In this document: positions 63,859 through 64,000 of the stretch, in pieces
How the letters are laid out: each line of letters begins with the position of its first letter
How positions within the stretch are numbered: position 1 is the stretch's first letter
Assembly (NCBI GenBank): GCA_030323885.1
Contig: CM059189.1
Span: forward strand, 47,189,015 to 47,253,014
Reading direction: 5' to 3'
From: Branchipolynoe longqiensis
Lineage: Eukaryota > Annelida > Polychaeta > Phyllodocida > Polynoidae
Length of the DNA stretch: 64,000 nt
Program-made: the position numbers and the translations under genes
Notes under the pieces: model-generated
What the model was told of the DNA's origin: nothing
The model's database searches: none
The model's input: the letters and a program-made list of their open reading frames with translations, nothing else

Positions 63859-64000
63859 CTATAACCAGACATGAGCAGAGAAGTAAAACAAATTAGCTGA
63901 TTGTGGGAGTATGCCTCAAAACTCGGCCGAAGGCCGAGTAGGGGGGAAGGGTCTTTCTCCCACAGAGAAATATTTTTACAAGTAGGACACAATTGGTGCA

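Overview
This window is animal nuclear DNA: spliced GT-AG exons in a GC-richer coding signal, long introns, tRNA-derived SINEs, MITE-like DNA transposons, a truncated LINE and many mini- and microsatellites. The main SINE (called SINE-A here) has a body and a 3' end in 'ggacgtaaaac' plus a short A-rich tail. It resembles SINEs I know from molluscs and other lophotrochozoans, so a marine lophotrochozoan is my best guess. That guess rests on memory of repeat style, not on a search.

One gene dominates. From about 63.86 kb down to 8.49 kb on the minus strand lie 26 consecutive internal exons of midasin (MDN1/Rea1), the giant dynein-like AAA ATPase of 60S ribosome maturation. Joined, they give 4233 nt (1410 full codons) with matching phases at every junction. 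They run from the second half of AAA2 through AAA3, AAA4 and AAA5 into the Walker A part of AAA6. The start and the rest of the gene (remaining AAA6, linker, MIDAS domain) lie outside the window on the right and left.

The intron between the last two visible exons is 17.9 kb (8665-26565). It contains a complete intronless gene on the opposite strand (20783-22510): a 575-residue class A-like orphan GPCR without a DRY motif, followed by a poly(A) signal. The same intron carries three large G-rich purine arrays, a 73-bp array, an 88-108-bp array just upstream of the GPCR, and a GTGAGT-type array just downstream of it.

The most unusual signal is in the midasin introns. The 1.02-kb intron at 55923-56942 is built almost wholly from tandem copies of its own two splice junctions: about eight 75-bp units copying the upstream exon end plus donor, then about five 87-bp units copying the acceptor plus downstream exon start. 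A second case lies beside the exon at 44139-44420, whose acceptor and 5' part were duplicated four times.

The left 8.4 kb holds SINEs, a TIR element, a CA-rich tract and a 123-bp array, with no midasin exon that I can find. Two TIR families (TIR-C and TIR-E) show 6-bp target duplications, and TIR-C carries a captured piece of SINE-A.
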